Below, one piece after another: positions 1 through 8,838 of a DNA stretch of 64,000 nt. The first letter of the stretch is position 1; every line of letters starts with the position of its first letter. A model generated the notes under the pieces. The model made no database searches. It saw nothing but the letters and a program-made list of their open reading frames with translations, and had not been told where the DNA came from. The position numbers and the translations under genes are program-made. The stretch lies in assembly GCA_016292015.1 (NCBI GenBank), contig JAEEZY010000015.1, positions 124,001 through 188,000 of the forward strand, written 5' to 3'. This DNA is from Bacteroidales bacterium (GTDB lineage Bacteria > Bacteroidota > Bacteroidia > Bacteroidales > P3).

Positions 1-650
1 TGCCCGACCGTAAGCGCAACGCGCTGAAGAAGCTTGTGAAAGAATACGCTAAGCATATCTGCTTCGAATTCCGCACCACCGAACCCGACATGAAAATCGC
101 CATCGAAGAAACTGACAAACCCAAGTACCTCGTCGATGCCGACACTCAGGAGAAACTTCTTAACGCCATCTATGCCTGCGCCCACGGTGTGCTTGCCATG
201 AGCCGCGAAGTGCCCAACTTCGTCGAGACATCCACCAACCTCGCCTCCATCAAGATGGACGACCGCCGCATCAAGATTGCCACCAGCCAGCGCAGTTCGG
301 TGGAAAGTGCCAAGCATGCGGCGGCACAGAAAATCGAAGCCACATTCCGTATGATCGGCGCCAAGGTCAGCCACGGCGACGGCTACCCGGGTTGGACACC
401 CAACCCCGACAGTCGTGTGCTGAAAGTAGGCGTGGACACCTATAAGAAGATGTTCAAGCACGAACCCATAGTACGCGCCATCCATGCCGGCCTCGAATGT
501 GGTCTTATCGGCGAGAAATATCCCAAGATGGACATGATAAGCTACGGACCGACACTGCGTGGAGTCCACTCTCCTGACGAGCGCATCGAGATAAAGACCG
601 TGCAGATGTTCTGGGATCTGACCCTTGCTATTCTCAAGGCACTGAAATAG
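1..650 (+). CDS. pepD: Aminoacyl-histidine dipeptidase PepD, C-terminal part (5' end outside window)
   Basis: The open frame enters from the left edge (first full codon at base 3) and ends with TAG at 648-650, giving about 215 residues of a protein usually near 485. The segment matches the C-terminal part of the M20-type cytosolic dipeptidase PepD, including the end of the lid domain and the metal-binding C-terminus: the stretch GAKVSHGDGYPGWTPN and, near the end, YGPTLRGVHSPDERIE, whose His is the usual zinc ligand. The enzyme cleaves Xaa-His and other dipeptides to feed amino-acid recycling. The apparent GTG start at 36 is only an internal valine, because homology-like sequence continues upstream of it. 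An intrinsic terminator follows directly. Confidence 0.9.
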   Translation, partial: PDRKRNALKKLVKEYAKHICFEFRTTEPDMKIAIEETDKPKYLVDADTQEKLLNAIYACAHGVLAMSREVPNFVETSTNLASIKMDDRRIKIATSQRSSVESAKHAAAQKIEATFRMIGAKVSHGDGYPGWTPNPDSRVLKVGVDTYKKMFKHEPIVRAIHAGLECGLIGEKYPKMDMISYGPTLRGVHSPDERIEIKTVQMFWDLTLAILKALK

Positions 651-673
651 TTCTATTAACTATTCTTTATACG

Positions 674-712
674 AACAGGTCTATGAACTTTACATGGACC
701 TGTTTTGTTTTA
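674..712. terminator. Intrinsic terminator after pepD, shared with the convergent nuclease gene
   Basis: The 7-bp arms ACAGGTC (675-681) and GACCTGT (697-703) are separated by 15 bases and followed by TTTTGTTTT. It lies between two convergent genes, so it may stop transcription from both sides, although the U-rich tail favours the plus strand. Confidence 0.7.
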
Positions 713-1504
713 TCTTATATTCAATGAGGTTAAATCCAATCGGCTCTCTGTTGTATCGAGCCCCATGTCGTCGAGAGCGGCGAAGAGATTTCGCCCTATG
801 CGTGATTCCAGATCGTCCACAGTGCAGGCGTATTCGCTCAGCTTGTGGTGCTGTCCGTTGTTGCTCATGATGAAGGCAATGGCTGTGAAGTTGTCGTTGT
901 ACGGTACTAATATGGCTTTGAAGAATGCATCGGGCACTAGAACCCCCTTCTTTCCTATAGTTCCGTTTGTGTTTTCACCTACTATTGGCCCGCATATAAC
1001 GAAAACCCGTCCAAATTTCCTAGCCCATGCGCGCACCCGTATCTCCAGGGTGTTCCAGTCGCCGGCGTTCAGTTCGTGGTTTTGCGGACAGATGTTGGTA
1101 AAATAATGACTCTCCCAGTACGACTTTTCCGACCAGCGCATGTCGGCTTTCGGTGCCATGTGCCCCTTGTCCCAACCTGAGTGTGAATAGTCTTCGCGAG
1201 AAGCTTGCCGCCCTTTTACATCAAAGTCCATGCTGAACGTCGAACTCTGCGAGGTATATACTGGTTTCAGCTCCTCTGCCGTCAGTTCGTATGCCACCCA
1301 GTTCGGAATAAGTGTCTCATGGTTGTATGAGGTCGTAAAACCGCTGTACTCTATGACGTCTTCTTCGTTGGAGTAGGAGGGAAGTTCTATTTTTTGATTG
1401 GCTGTTCCTTTCTCCGTTTGTGTTGCAGTCTTTACATCGTTTCTTTCGAAGCGACAACCTGTGAACACCAAACATATCGACAGTGTGACTAATATTTTTC
1501 TCAT
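710..1504 (-). CDS. DNA/RNA non-specific endonuclease, lipoprotein-exported
   Basis: This 264-residue protein belongs to the beta-beta-alpha metal nuclease family (NucA/EndA/Serratia nuclease). The N-terminus is a lipoprotein signal with a candidate lipobox Cys17 (VFTGC). The catalytic signature reads WDKGHMAPKAD, with the general-base His115 in a DKGH variant of the usual DRGH, followed by NICPQNHELNAGDWNTLE, where Asn146 is the expected magnesium ligand. It should degrade extracellular or periplasmic DNA and RNA, probably for nutrient uptake. It is a single-gene unit on the minus strand, behind tRNA-fMet and that tRNA's terminator. Confidence 0.9.
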   Translation of the reverse strand: MRKILVTLSICLVFTGCRFERNDVKTATQTEKGTANQKIELPSYSNEEDVIEYSGFTTSYNHETLIPNWVAYELTAEELKPVYTSQSSTFSMDFDVKGRQASREDYSHSGWDKGHMAPKADMRWSEKSYWESHYFTNICPQNHELNAGDWNTLEIRVRAWARKFGRVFVICGPIVGENTNGTIGKKGVLVPDAFFKAILVPYNDNFTAIAFIMSNNGQHHKLSEYACTVDDLESRIGRNLFAALDDMGLDTTESRLDLTSLNIR

Positions 1505-1516
1505 AATGTTAGGTTT

Positions 1517-1551
1517 ACAAAAAAGAGGATGCTTCTTTCCGAAACATCCTC
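1517..1551 (-). terminator. Intrinsic terminator of tRNA-fMet
   Basis: Read on the minus strand, GAGGATG and CATCCTC (1525-1531 and 1545-1551) form a hairpin followed by TTTTTTG. It lies 12 bases after the tRNA CCA end and before the start of the nuclease gene, so the tRNA is an independent transcript. Confidence 0.75.
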
Positions 1552-1562
1552 TATCCTTTCTT

Positions 1563-1637
<75 letters not shown>

Positions 1638-1655
1638 CTGTCTTTTTTCAGTTTG

Positions 1656-1687
1656 CAAAAGTACTACTTTTATTTTAATCCACCAAA
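1656..1687 (-). promoter_or_regulatory. Bacteroidota promoter of tRNA-fMet
   Basis: On the minus strand there is a -7 box TACTTTTG (1656-1663) and an upstream TTTGG (1683-1687) about 20 bases away. This matches the TTG-N19-TAnnTTTG pattern known for Bacteroides sigma-ABfr. The start point would be roughly at 1649. Confidence 0.6.
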
Positions 1688-1788
1688 TTTTTTGCCTCCC
1701 TGTTTTCTAATGCTCTGTTTTATAGTGATAAAATGGTGCGACGAATCGCGTCCGTCGCACCATCTGAAACTCTTTTTCATACTACGTC

Positions 1789-2499
1789 TTAGCTCTTTTT
1801 GCAAGGAGCAATGCATTTGTAGCAAAGGCCTGCGATGGCTGCACCAACCAGCGGGGCCACAATGAAAAGCCATACTTGTGGCAGGGCGCCGTCCCAAGAG
1901 GCGAAGAGGGCCTGAGAGAGGCTGCGTGCGGGGTTGACGCTGGTGTTGGTCAGCGGGATGCTGATAAGGTGGATGAGAGTCAGGGTGAGACCGATGGCGA
2001 GGCCTGCGGCCTTTGTGTTGCTGCGCTCGTCGGTGGCGCCGAGGATGACAATCAGGAAGATGAAGGTGAGCAGTGCTTCAACGAGGAAGGCTCCTCCCAT
2101 CGACACCACGCGATAGTTCTCTCCGGCTACGGCCTTGAAACTCTCTCCGAATCCGTTGGCGGCGAACACTCCAGTTTCACCAAGTTCTGCTGATTTCCAA
2201 AGAACCAGCAGTATTGCGCCTGCGATGATGGCGCCTACAAACTGAGCAACCCAGTAAAGGAGCATCTCTTTCAGGCTCATGCGTCCATTCACGAATACGC
2301 CGAACGACACTGCAGGGTTCAGGTGTGCTCCGCTTACATGCCCTATGCCGTATGCCATTGCAATAACGGTGAGGCCGAATGCGATTGCCACCCCGAGAAA
2401 ACCTACAGCATGTCCAGCGAACAGGGCTGTACCGCAGCCGCCCAATACCAGCCAGAATGTACCAAGACATTCGGCCATCATTTTGTTTTGAATCTTCAT
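1789..2499 (-). CDS. aqpZ: Aquaporin Z-like water channel
   Basis: A 236-residue MIP-family membrane protein with six predicted transmembrane helices. Both NPA boxes are intact (HLNPAV at 61-63 and SVNPARS at 189-191). The stretch LTLIHLISIPLTNTSVNPAR is nearly that of E. coli AqpZ, with the selectivity-filter His177 and Arg192, which argues for a water rather than a glycerol channel. The C-terminus carries an unusual CYKCIAPC tail with three cysteines. It starts 30 bases after the end of dsbD on the same strand, so co-transcription with dsbD is likely. Confidence 0.92.
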   Translation of the reverse strand: MKIQNKMMAECLGTFWLVLGGCGTALFAGHAVGFLGVAIAFGLTVIAMAYGIGHVSGAHLNPAVSFGVFVNGRMSLKEMLLYWVAQFVGAIIAGAILLVLWKSAELGETGVFAANGFGESFKAVAGENYRVVSMGGAFLVEALLTFIFLIVILGATDERSNTKAAGLAIGLTLTLIHLISIPLTNTSVNPARSLSQALFASWDGALPQVWLFIVAPLVGAAIAGLCYKCIAPCKKS

Positions 2500-2529
2500 A
2501 GTAGTTATGTTTTTAGTTAATAAAAGGTT

Positions 2530-4611
2530 TTATTCCAGTGCTTTTTTCAGAAACTCCACAAAACCCTCGGCTTTTGAGGCCGCAGATGCCTTCGGGTCAT
2601 AGACAAACACCCCTTCCGACATCACCTTCCCTTCAGCATCTATCACCACATAGCAGGGCTGGGCGTTCTGGTTGAAGGTCTTTATCTGGTAGTTTAGGTT
2701 GCGTCTGCCTAGGGTTTTTATCATTCTCCCTCGTTCGTCGGTCACCCACTCGTCCTCTGGAAGGTCTATGTCGTTCATGTCGGCATAAAGTGCACACATC
2801 ACAAATCTCTCGTTGAGCAGTTTTTTTGCTTCGGGCTTGCTCCACGCCGACTGTTCCATCTCGCGGCAGTTGGCACAATTCCGGCCCGTAAAGTCTATGA
2901 ATATCGGCTTCCCCACAGTTTTGGCGTAGGCCTTCGCTTCGTCCAAATCATAGAATCCCTCAAATCCCGTCGGCATGTGCAGCCGGTCGGCATATTTGCG
3001 GTCCGCTGGCAGCTTCGAGCCGTACGCTGCCGTTGTCTCTCCGGCAGCTGCCGGCTGCTGGTTGTCCACCACTATGCGCTCTATGTTGAAGTCCTGAGTG
3101 TCCATCGGGGGCAGAAAGCCTGATATGGCGTTCAGAGGTGCTCCCCATATGCCGGGTATCATATACACCACGAAAGAGAATGTGGCTATCGAGAGGAAAA
3201 GCCTTATAACGCCAATCTGCTGCACCTCTTCGTCCCCTTTGAACTTTATCTTGCCCAGCAAATACACCCCCATCAATGCGAAGATCACTATCCAGATGGC
3301 CAAATATACATCTCTGTCTAGCAGTCCCCATCCCCAATACAGGTCGGCCATCTGGAGGAATTTCAGTCCGAATGCAAGTTCCAGGAAGGCGAACACTATC
3401 TTTACCGAGTTCAGCCATCCGCCCGACTTCATGTTCTTAATCATCGATGGAAACATGGCCAGCAGCGTGAATGGCAGCGCGAATCCCAGTCCGAATCCCA
3501 GCATCGTTACCAGCGATACCCAGCGGTTTGTAGTGGATGTGGAAAATTCTATCAGTGCGGCGCCGATTATAGGGCCGGTGCAGCTGAACGACACCAACAC
3601 TGTGGTTAGTGCTATGAAGAACGGTGCCATGAATCCGCCTTTGTCCGCTTGGGCGTCCGACTTGTTCACCCACTTCTCGGGCATCTTTATCTCGAAGAGT
3701 CCAAAGAACGAGAGCGCGAATGTGATGAAAATTGCGAAGAATATCAGGTTTGGTATTCCGTGTGTGCCTATGAGGTTCAGCACCTCAGGCCCGAAGAACA
3801 GCGACAGTATTGCGCCGAGCACCGTGAAGATAAACACTATTGAGAGACCGAACACCCACACCTGGCGGCGGTTCTTTCTCTTGTTTCCGCTGCTGTGCAT
3901 GAAAAAGTTCACCGTCATAGGTATCATCGGGAACACACACGGTGTTACCATAGTCACCACGCCGGCCAGTAGCGCCCCGAAGAAGAGTCCCCAGAGCGAA
4001 GTCTGTTTCTTGCTATCAGGCTCTGACTCCCCTGCTCCGTTTGGCAGGTCTGCCTTGTCTGCCACCTCCTTTTTTTCCGCGGTATCTGTCTCAACTGCTG
4101 TCGCACTGTCCTCGGCTGCTGTTTCCTCAACGGTCATTGTGGTGTCTGCCTTTGTCGCCTCTTTCACATTGAATACGAATGGCACGTCGTCAGGCGCTAT
4201 GCACGACCCGTCGTTGCACAGCTGGTAGTATAGCGATCCCGTCACTTTGAACGGCTTGTCGCTGAGTCTTTTTATCTTCTGTCTAAATGTCACCGTGCCT
4301 GAAAACGATCGTACCATCACCTTGAATACATCGTCCATCTCCTCGTGGTATTTGGGCTCAACCACTCCGCCTATGCGTTTGTAGTCTTTGCTTTCGTCGA
4401 AGGTCACTTCCATAGGTATTGGACCATTGGGATCCGACTTCTGCGAGTAGAGATGCCAGCCTGCCTCTATGTTGGCTACAAAGCGCAGCTCTACCTCGTC
4501 GGATGAAATCTCTTTCACGCTGTATGTCCATTTGGTCGGGTTAAGTACCTGTGCTGACGCAATGAAAGCTAGCGTCACGGCGGCGATTAGTGTCAAAAAA
4601 CGTTTGGTCAT
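2530..4611 (-). CDS. dsbD: Thiol:disulfide interchange protein DsbD family
   Basis: This 693-residue inner-membrane protein has the three parts of DsbD. A signal peptide (1-20) is followed by an N-terminal periplasmic immunoglobulin-like domain with the redox pair Cys132/Cys137 (LCNDGSC). Next is a CcdA-like membrane domain with cysteines in TMVTPCVFPMIP and VSFSCTGPI, and last a thioredoxin-like domain with CANC at 579-582. It moves electrons from cytoplasmic thioredoxin to periplasmic thiol proteins. A charged Asp/Glu/Lys-rich linker (about 150-205) joins the first two parts. The start ATG at 4611 follows a promoter whose -7 box is at 4680-4687. Confidence 0.93.
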   Translation of the reverse strand: MTKRFLTLIAAVTLAFIASAQVLNPTKWTYSVKEISSDEVELRFVANIEAGWHLYSQKSDPNGPIPMEVTFDESKDYKRIGGVVEPKYHEEMDDVFKVMVRSFSGTVTFRQKIKRLSDKPFKVTGSLYYQLCNDGSCIAPDDVPFVFNVKEATKADTTMTVEETAAEDSATAVETDTAEKKEVADKADLPNGAGESEPDSKKQTSLWGLFFGALLAGVVTMVTPCVFPMIPMTVNFFMHSSGNKRKNRRQVWVFGLSIVFIFTVLGAILSLFFGPEVLNLIGTHGIPNLIFFAIFITFALSFFGLFEIKMPEKWVNKSDAQADKGGFMAPFFIALTTVLVSFSCTGPIIGAALIEFSTSTTNRWVSLVTMLGFGLGFALPFTLLAMFPSMIKNMKSGGWLNSVKIVFAFLELAFGLKFLQMADLYWGWGLLDRDVYLAIWIVIFALMGVYLLGKIKFKGDEEVQQIGVIRLFLSIATFSFVVYMIPGIWGAPLNAISGFLPPMDTQDFNIERIVVDNQQPAAAGETTAAYGSKLPADRKYADRLHMPTGFEGFYDLDEAKAYAKTVGKPIFIDFTGRNCANCREMEQSAWSKPEAKKLLNERFVMCALYADMNDIDLPEDEWVTDERGRMIKTLGRRNLNYQIKTFNQNAQPCYVVIDAEGKVMSEGVFVYDPKASAASKAEGFVEFLKKALE

Positions 4612-4679
4612 GTTCTTTCCTGATTGTTTCTCGTTTTCTTGATGCGGTGTATGTGTCTCCTACATGTCACAACGAGGGG

Positions 4680-4724
4680 CAAAGGTACAAAAAAAATATA
4701 AAACATTCTTTTTTCTTATTTTTG
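4680..4724. promoter_or_regulatory. Divergent promoters: dsbD (minus) and small membrane gene (plus)
   Basis: A minus-strand TACCTTTG (4680-4687) faces dsbD, and a plus-strand TATTTTTG (4717-4724) faces the small ORF at 4785. Both fit the TAnnTTTG -7 consensus. No clear -33 TTG is seen for the plus-strand box. Confidence 0.5.
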
Positions 4725-4784
4725 CGTGGTGCGGAGAGTTTATATAGGAATGTTATATCTGTCAATGTATCAGGATATTCGCTT

Positions 4785-4976
4785 ATGGAGAATCATCTAT
4801 CTGAAACCAAAGGAAAAGACCGCAAACTTACCCTCTTGCAGTACGTCATATATCTAGGTGTTACGCCATGTGCATTGGCGGCGTTGGCTTTGTTGGTGTT
4901 CATTGTTATTAAGCGACCTGCCTCGACCGCCACTCCAGTGTCTGACGCCACTGACTCAGTTGAGGTGGTCAGGTAA
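4785..4976 (+). CDS. Small single-pass membrane protein, unknown function
   Basis: A 63-residue ORF starting at the ATG that follows a -7 box. The frame is open further upstream, but that part lies over the promoter. The protein has a basic N-terminal region (KGKDRKLT), one hydrophobic helix of about 22 residues (YVIYLGVTPCALAALALLVF) and a short Thr/Ser/Asp-rich tail. I do not recognise a family. It precedes the gene at 5073 by about 100 bases and may be co-transcribed with it. Confidence 0.45.
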   Translation: MENHLSETKGKDRKLTLLQYVIYLGVTPCALAALALLVFIVIKRPASTATPVSDATDSVEVVR

Positions 4977-5072
4977 TGCCGTGATACGCCGCAATATTTT
5001 GCGCTGTTAGGCGTTAATATATTTGTGCGTGTGCGATGTGACGATGTGTTATGAATTTAATATAGGACAACT

Positions 5073-5747
5073 ATGCAACTTAACGAACAATTGAAAAAAC
5101 TGGTGTTCGAAAAGGGCCAGTTGAAACAGGACGTCTATAGTGCAACTCTTCAGGCCTACCAGTCTTTTCGTGCCACGGCGCAGGAGCTGACACATCAGTT
5201 CCAGGAAGCCAACACAGCTGGCGACCGTAAAATAAACTTCCAGTTCAAAGACCGTGGCGATTTCGAGTTCGAGATACGGTTCGCTGGTGACATACTCATC
5301 TTCATGATGCACACCAACGTCTTCGAATTCTCTCGCGACCACGTGGTGATGAAGACTCCATACATACGGGAGGATTCCAAGCGGTCGTATTGTGGTGTTA
5401 TACACATATACAATTTTCTCGCCGACTCATTCACCTACCAGCGTGAGAACGACTTGGGATATATGATTGGACGCGTATTCGTCAATGCCGAAAATCACTA
5501 TTTCATCGAGGGCAAGCGTGAGTTGGGCATGCTGTACAACAACTTCAATACTGCGGTAATATCACCCGAGTCGGTGCAAAGTATTGTCGAATCCGCCATT
5601 GAATACACTACCAATTTTGACCTCCTCACACCTCCATACGATGAGGTTAAACTGGTCTCCGTGGCCGAGATGCGCACCAATTTCGACAAACGGGCTCTCG
5701 TTACAGGCAAGCGTTTGGGTTTCCGTTTCCAGTCAGATACTGATTAG
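5073..5747 (+). CDS. Conserved hypothetical protein (224 residues)
   Basis: A soluble, mixed alpha/beta protein without a signal peptide. The first 45 residues look helical (LNEQLKKLVFEKGQLKQDVY). The rest contains beta-rich stretches such as INFQFKDRGDFEFEIRFAGD. I do not recognise a named domain. It sits directly in front of a sensor kinase gene, with at most 13 bases between its stop codon and the preferred kinase start, so the two are probably transcribed together with the response regulator. That would make it a candidate accessory protein of the two-component system; this is inferred only from position. Confidence 0.75.
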   Translation: MQLNEQLKKLVFEKGQLKQDVYSATLQAYQSFRATAQELTHQFQEANTAGDRKINFQFKDRGDFEFEIRFAGDILIFMMHTNVFEFSRDHVVMKTPYIREDSKRSYCGVIHIYNFLADSFTYQRENDLGYMIGRVFVNAENHYFIEGKRELGMLYNNFNTAVISPESVQSIVESAIEYTTNFDLLTPPYDEVKLVSVAEMRTNFDKRALVTGKRLGFRFQSDTD

Positions 5748-5760
5748 TGCTGGATTTGTA

Positions 5761-7809
5761 TTGAGACCGTTTTGTATCATATTTCTGGGTTTCCTCGTTG
5801 CGGCTTGCTCTCGCGTCGGATCTGGCCTCGACCAGCGGCTGGTGCTTCGGGTTGATGAGATGAATAGGGTGGCGTTTGTCAATCGCTACGATGCCCCGGA
5901 TGTCACTATTCAATTGAGCAAGGCGGCCTTGGACTTCATCTCCGACTCCATGCAGGGCTATCATGACGGACGCTTGCGTGCGTGGAACAACCTTGCCAAG
6001 GCTTATTACATCGTCTCTATGCCAGATTCGGCGGCTGTCTATGCCGACAGCGTGCTGAACTACACTGCATCATCCCACAATCAGGAAATCGAACAGCTTA
6101 TTGCCAAGCTCACACACGCTCGCGTGCGCCAGCGCAATTGCGACATTGCTGGATCCTACCGTATGCTATACGAGGTGGCCAAGTCCGACATCCTAGACGG
6201 CAACCGCAACGACCTCCTCTACAACTACGCCAAGAGCGAGTATTATGCCACCCTCCTTAGCCTAAACTATTCCTATCGCAAGGGCATGCAGAAGGACGTG
6301 CAGGCACTCCTTGACGAGGCTGAACGTGTGGCTCCCGAACTCTCCTGCGACTATGCGCAGGACATGGTCATGAACTATTCGCTCGCCTTTGGTCATCTCA
6401 CTCTCTGCGAAGGAAACGACCGTCAGGTCGAAAACCTCAGCAAGTCGCTGCAGTACATCAAGGCCAACCTGAGTTTGCTTATCGACAGCGGCCGCTTCAG
6501 CCTCCTCCATTTCGCCAACACCGTACAGCTTACTGCTGCTATCATCGCCAACCCCCACATCGAGAAGCTTTCATGGCAGTCTTGTGCCTCTGCCCTTGAT
6601 TCAATATGCGACCGTTTGCAGGCCAATGGCGTTGAGCTTAGGCGTGACAGCGCATTGGCCATGAGTCTCTATATTGAGTCTTCCTACATGTTCGAAGATT
6701 ATGGTGACCCCTACCACACCCTCGGCGCTATGGTTGCTACGGGCTCCCTCTGCCTTAGGAATGGTGACACCGCTGCGGCACAGACTTGGTATCTTGAGGC
6801 CTACGACAGACTCCTGCTCCACCACATCTCCGCACCCAAATATGAGAGCCAGCTCTACGATGGCCTCCTGCGGTCGCGCGCCGCAGCCTCCATCGACGAG
6901 GCTTCACAATGGGCGCAGAACAGCATCGTTTTGCACGACTTTATAACCCAGAACCAGGAAGCTGACTTCATCCTACAGACACAGCTTTCCAACGCTAAAC
7001 ACAAAATCAACGATTACCGCGTTTTTTCCATCATCATCGCGCTCTTGGCTCTCCTGCTTGTTGTGCTTTCCATTTTGTTGGCCATAAGAACTCGTGTGCT
7101 GCGTCAAGAGAAACGACAGCTCCAACTCATGCGACGCAAAGATGTGGAACGCATCGCCAACGTAGAGACTTGTCTCTCCGTCATGCGCCACGACATCAAC
7201 CCTTTCATCTCTTACCTGCAGAATAAGAATCTGCCTGAAAGCCTCCATCAGGAGGTGCTCTCCCAGTTGATACGAACCTTCGAGAACATAAAGAACTGGA
7301 CAAACCTCTCCATCCCCAGCGGCTTGACGTTCAACGCCGCGGTGTGCGATGTCGATGACGTATTCACCGAGGCTCTTTCTATGAACACCGTCAGGGCCGG
7401 TGTTTCGGTATCGGTCGTTAAAAGCGGAATGAAGCTGTTCGGCGACCGCCTGTTGCTTATCATCATGATCCGCAATCTGCTTGCCAATGCTCTGCAGCAC
7501 ACCTCTCAAGGCGTGGTCAGCATGTATGCCACTTCATTCTCTGATGACGACAGGTTTGTCGAATTGACTGTGAGCGACACGGGTTGCGGTATGACCGCCG
7601 ACGAGGTCGAGAATCTTTTCCGCGCTGACAAGCGGCCTGATCAACACGCTCAGCATTCTGGCTTTGGACTCATCCTCTGCCGCTATATTGTCAAGAAACA
7701 CGACGACAACACTCTGCGTGGCTGTCGCATCTGGGCCGAGAGTATCCCCGCTCCAGCCGAAGGCCACGGAACGAAGGTGCATGTGCTTGTGCAACGCCAC
7801 GACTCATAG
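5761..7809 (+). CDS. Lipoprotein-anchored sensor histidine kinase (DUF5112/DUF5113-type)
   Basis: About 682 residues if translation begins at TTG 5761, which gives a good lipoprotein signal (CIIFLGFLVAAC). In-frame ATGs exist only deep inside the previous gene (for example 5641) or after the signal (5860). An alpha-helical TPR-like sensor region (about 30-415) comes first, then one membrane helix (about 421-445). The kinase part has an H-box LSVMRHDINPF (phospho-His near 477), an N-box MIRNLLANALQH and a G-box SDTGCGM ending with GFGLILCRYI. This layout is typical of Bacteroidales kinases of the DUF5112/5113 type. The partner regulator follows 48 bases later. Confidence 0.85.
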   Translation: MRPFCIIFLGFLVAACSRVGSGLDQRLVLRVDEMNRVAFVNRYDAPDVTIQLSKAALDFISDSMQGYHDGRLRAWNNLAKAYYIVSMPDSAAVYADSVLNYTASSHNQEIEQLIAKLTHARVRQRNCDIAGSYRMLYEVAKSDILDGNRNDLLYNYAKSEYYATLLSLNYSYRKGMQKDVQALLDEAERVAPELSCDYAQDMVMNYSLAFGHLTLCEGNDRQVENLSKSLQYIKANLSLLIDSGRFSLLHFANTVQLTAAIIANPHIEKLSWQSCASALDSICDRLQANGVELRRDSALAMSLYIESSYMFEDYGDPYHTLGAMVATGSLCLRNGDTAAAQTWYLEAYDRLLLHHISAPKYESQLYDGLLRSRAAASIDEASQWAQNSIVLHDFITQNQEADFILQTQLSNAKHKINDYRVFSIIIALLALLLVVLSILLAIRTRVLRQEKRQLQLMRRKDVERIANVETCLSVMRHDINPFISYLQNKNLPESLHQEVLSQLIRTFENIKNWTNLSIPSGLTFNAAVCDVDDVFTEALSMNTVRAGVSVSVVKSGMKLFGDRLLLIIMIRNLLANALQHTSQGVVSMYATSFSDDDRFVELTVSDTGCGMTADEVENLFRADKRPDQHAQHSGFGLILCRYIVKKHDDNTLRGCRIWAESIPAPAEGHGTKVHVLVQRHDS

Positions 7810-7857
7810 TTGATAACCATCCACAATCCGAAAACAATTCACCACTCCCCAAAAATC

Positions 7858-8667
7858 ATGGAACAGATAACCCTTCTCATGGTCGATGACGAGCCTATCA
7901 TTCGCAAGGCCGTGAAATACGAACTCAACGAGCGTCACGAGTGTGTCGAGTGTCTTGTTGACGACAATGGCAACACCGAGAACCGTGAGATTGTGATGAC
8001 CGAATGCTATGCCTCCGGGCCGCAGCTTATGGCTGCACTTTCGTCAGTAGAGTCTCTGCCCGACTACATTTTGGTGGATATGGAGTTCCAGGGCGAGCCT
8101 ACAGGAGGCTTGCTGGTCATCGAAAAAGTCCACAAACTCTATCCTTCCATCAGGCTCATCGTCTTCTCCGGCCGTTTTGACAACCCTTTGGCGACAACCG
8201 AAGGTCGCGAACGTCGTATCGTGGAGATCGGCAAGGTGGTCTTCGAGGCTCTCGGCCGCGGTGCCAGTGCTTTTGTAAGTAAAAACGCCTCGGGTGGCTT
8301 CTCCATCGAGAATATTGTGAGGGCCGTTGCCTGCCTCGAACGCGGTGAGGAGTATTACTTCAACTACCCCGTCATGCTCACCCTGAAAGAGGCCGCTGAA
8401 CAGTATTTCAAAACCTCTGCGTCGATGTCCGAGCAGGTGAGCATCACCGACACCGAGCGCCAGATACTCCTCTTCGAGGCCGCCGGCTGTACTGCACAGG
8501 AAATCGCCTTCAACATTGAGGGCAAAGAGACGGAAAAGTCCGTGCAGGAGAAACAGAAAGAGCTCTCACGCAAACTTGACATCCTCAACAAGTCCGGCTC
8601 TCGCATCGCCAAAGCCGTACAGCTCCGCCTAATCGACCTCAACGAGGTGAAATTCCTAAAGCGATAA
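7858..8667 (+). CDS. Response regulator paired with the upstream kinase
   Basis: A 269-residue protein starting at ATG 7858; the frame is open upstream but codes for low-complexity, non-protein-like sequence. The receiver domain has the acidic pair Asp10/Asp11, the phospho-acceptor Asp74 (ILVDMEF) and the conserved Lys142 (FVSKN). The C-terminal part (about 200-265) has a helical segment, ITDTERQILLFEAAGCTAQEIAF, that resembles a LuxR/FixJ-type helix-turn-helix. It therefore probably binds DNA and controls transcription on a signal from the kinase. No target can be told from the sequence. Confidence 0.85.
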   Translation: MEQITLLMVDDEPIIRKAVKYELNERHECVECLVDDNGNTENREIVMTECYASGPQLMAALSSVESLPDYILVDMEFQGEPTGGLLVIEKVHKLYPSIRLIVFSGRFDNPLATTEGRERRIVEIGKVVFEALGRGASAFVSKNASGGFSIENIVRAVACLERGEEYYFNYPVMLTLKEAAEQYFKTSASMSEQVSITDTERQILLFEAAGCTAQEIAFNIEGKETEKSVQEKQKELSRKLDILNKSGSRIAKAVQLRLIDLNEVKFLKR

Positions 8668-8838
8668 GAACTATGTAATTAAGGTAGGAGAGAAGTTCTA
8701 TTGGTTTGTTGTCTTTCGACTACGTTGGCGTATTCATAATAGTCACAACAGGCATGTTCAAAAATCTTGTAAGAGTGCCTGAATACGCTGAAAAATGTGC
8801 GTAAAAAATCAAAGAAAAAATATCATTCCACTGTCCTT

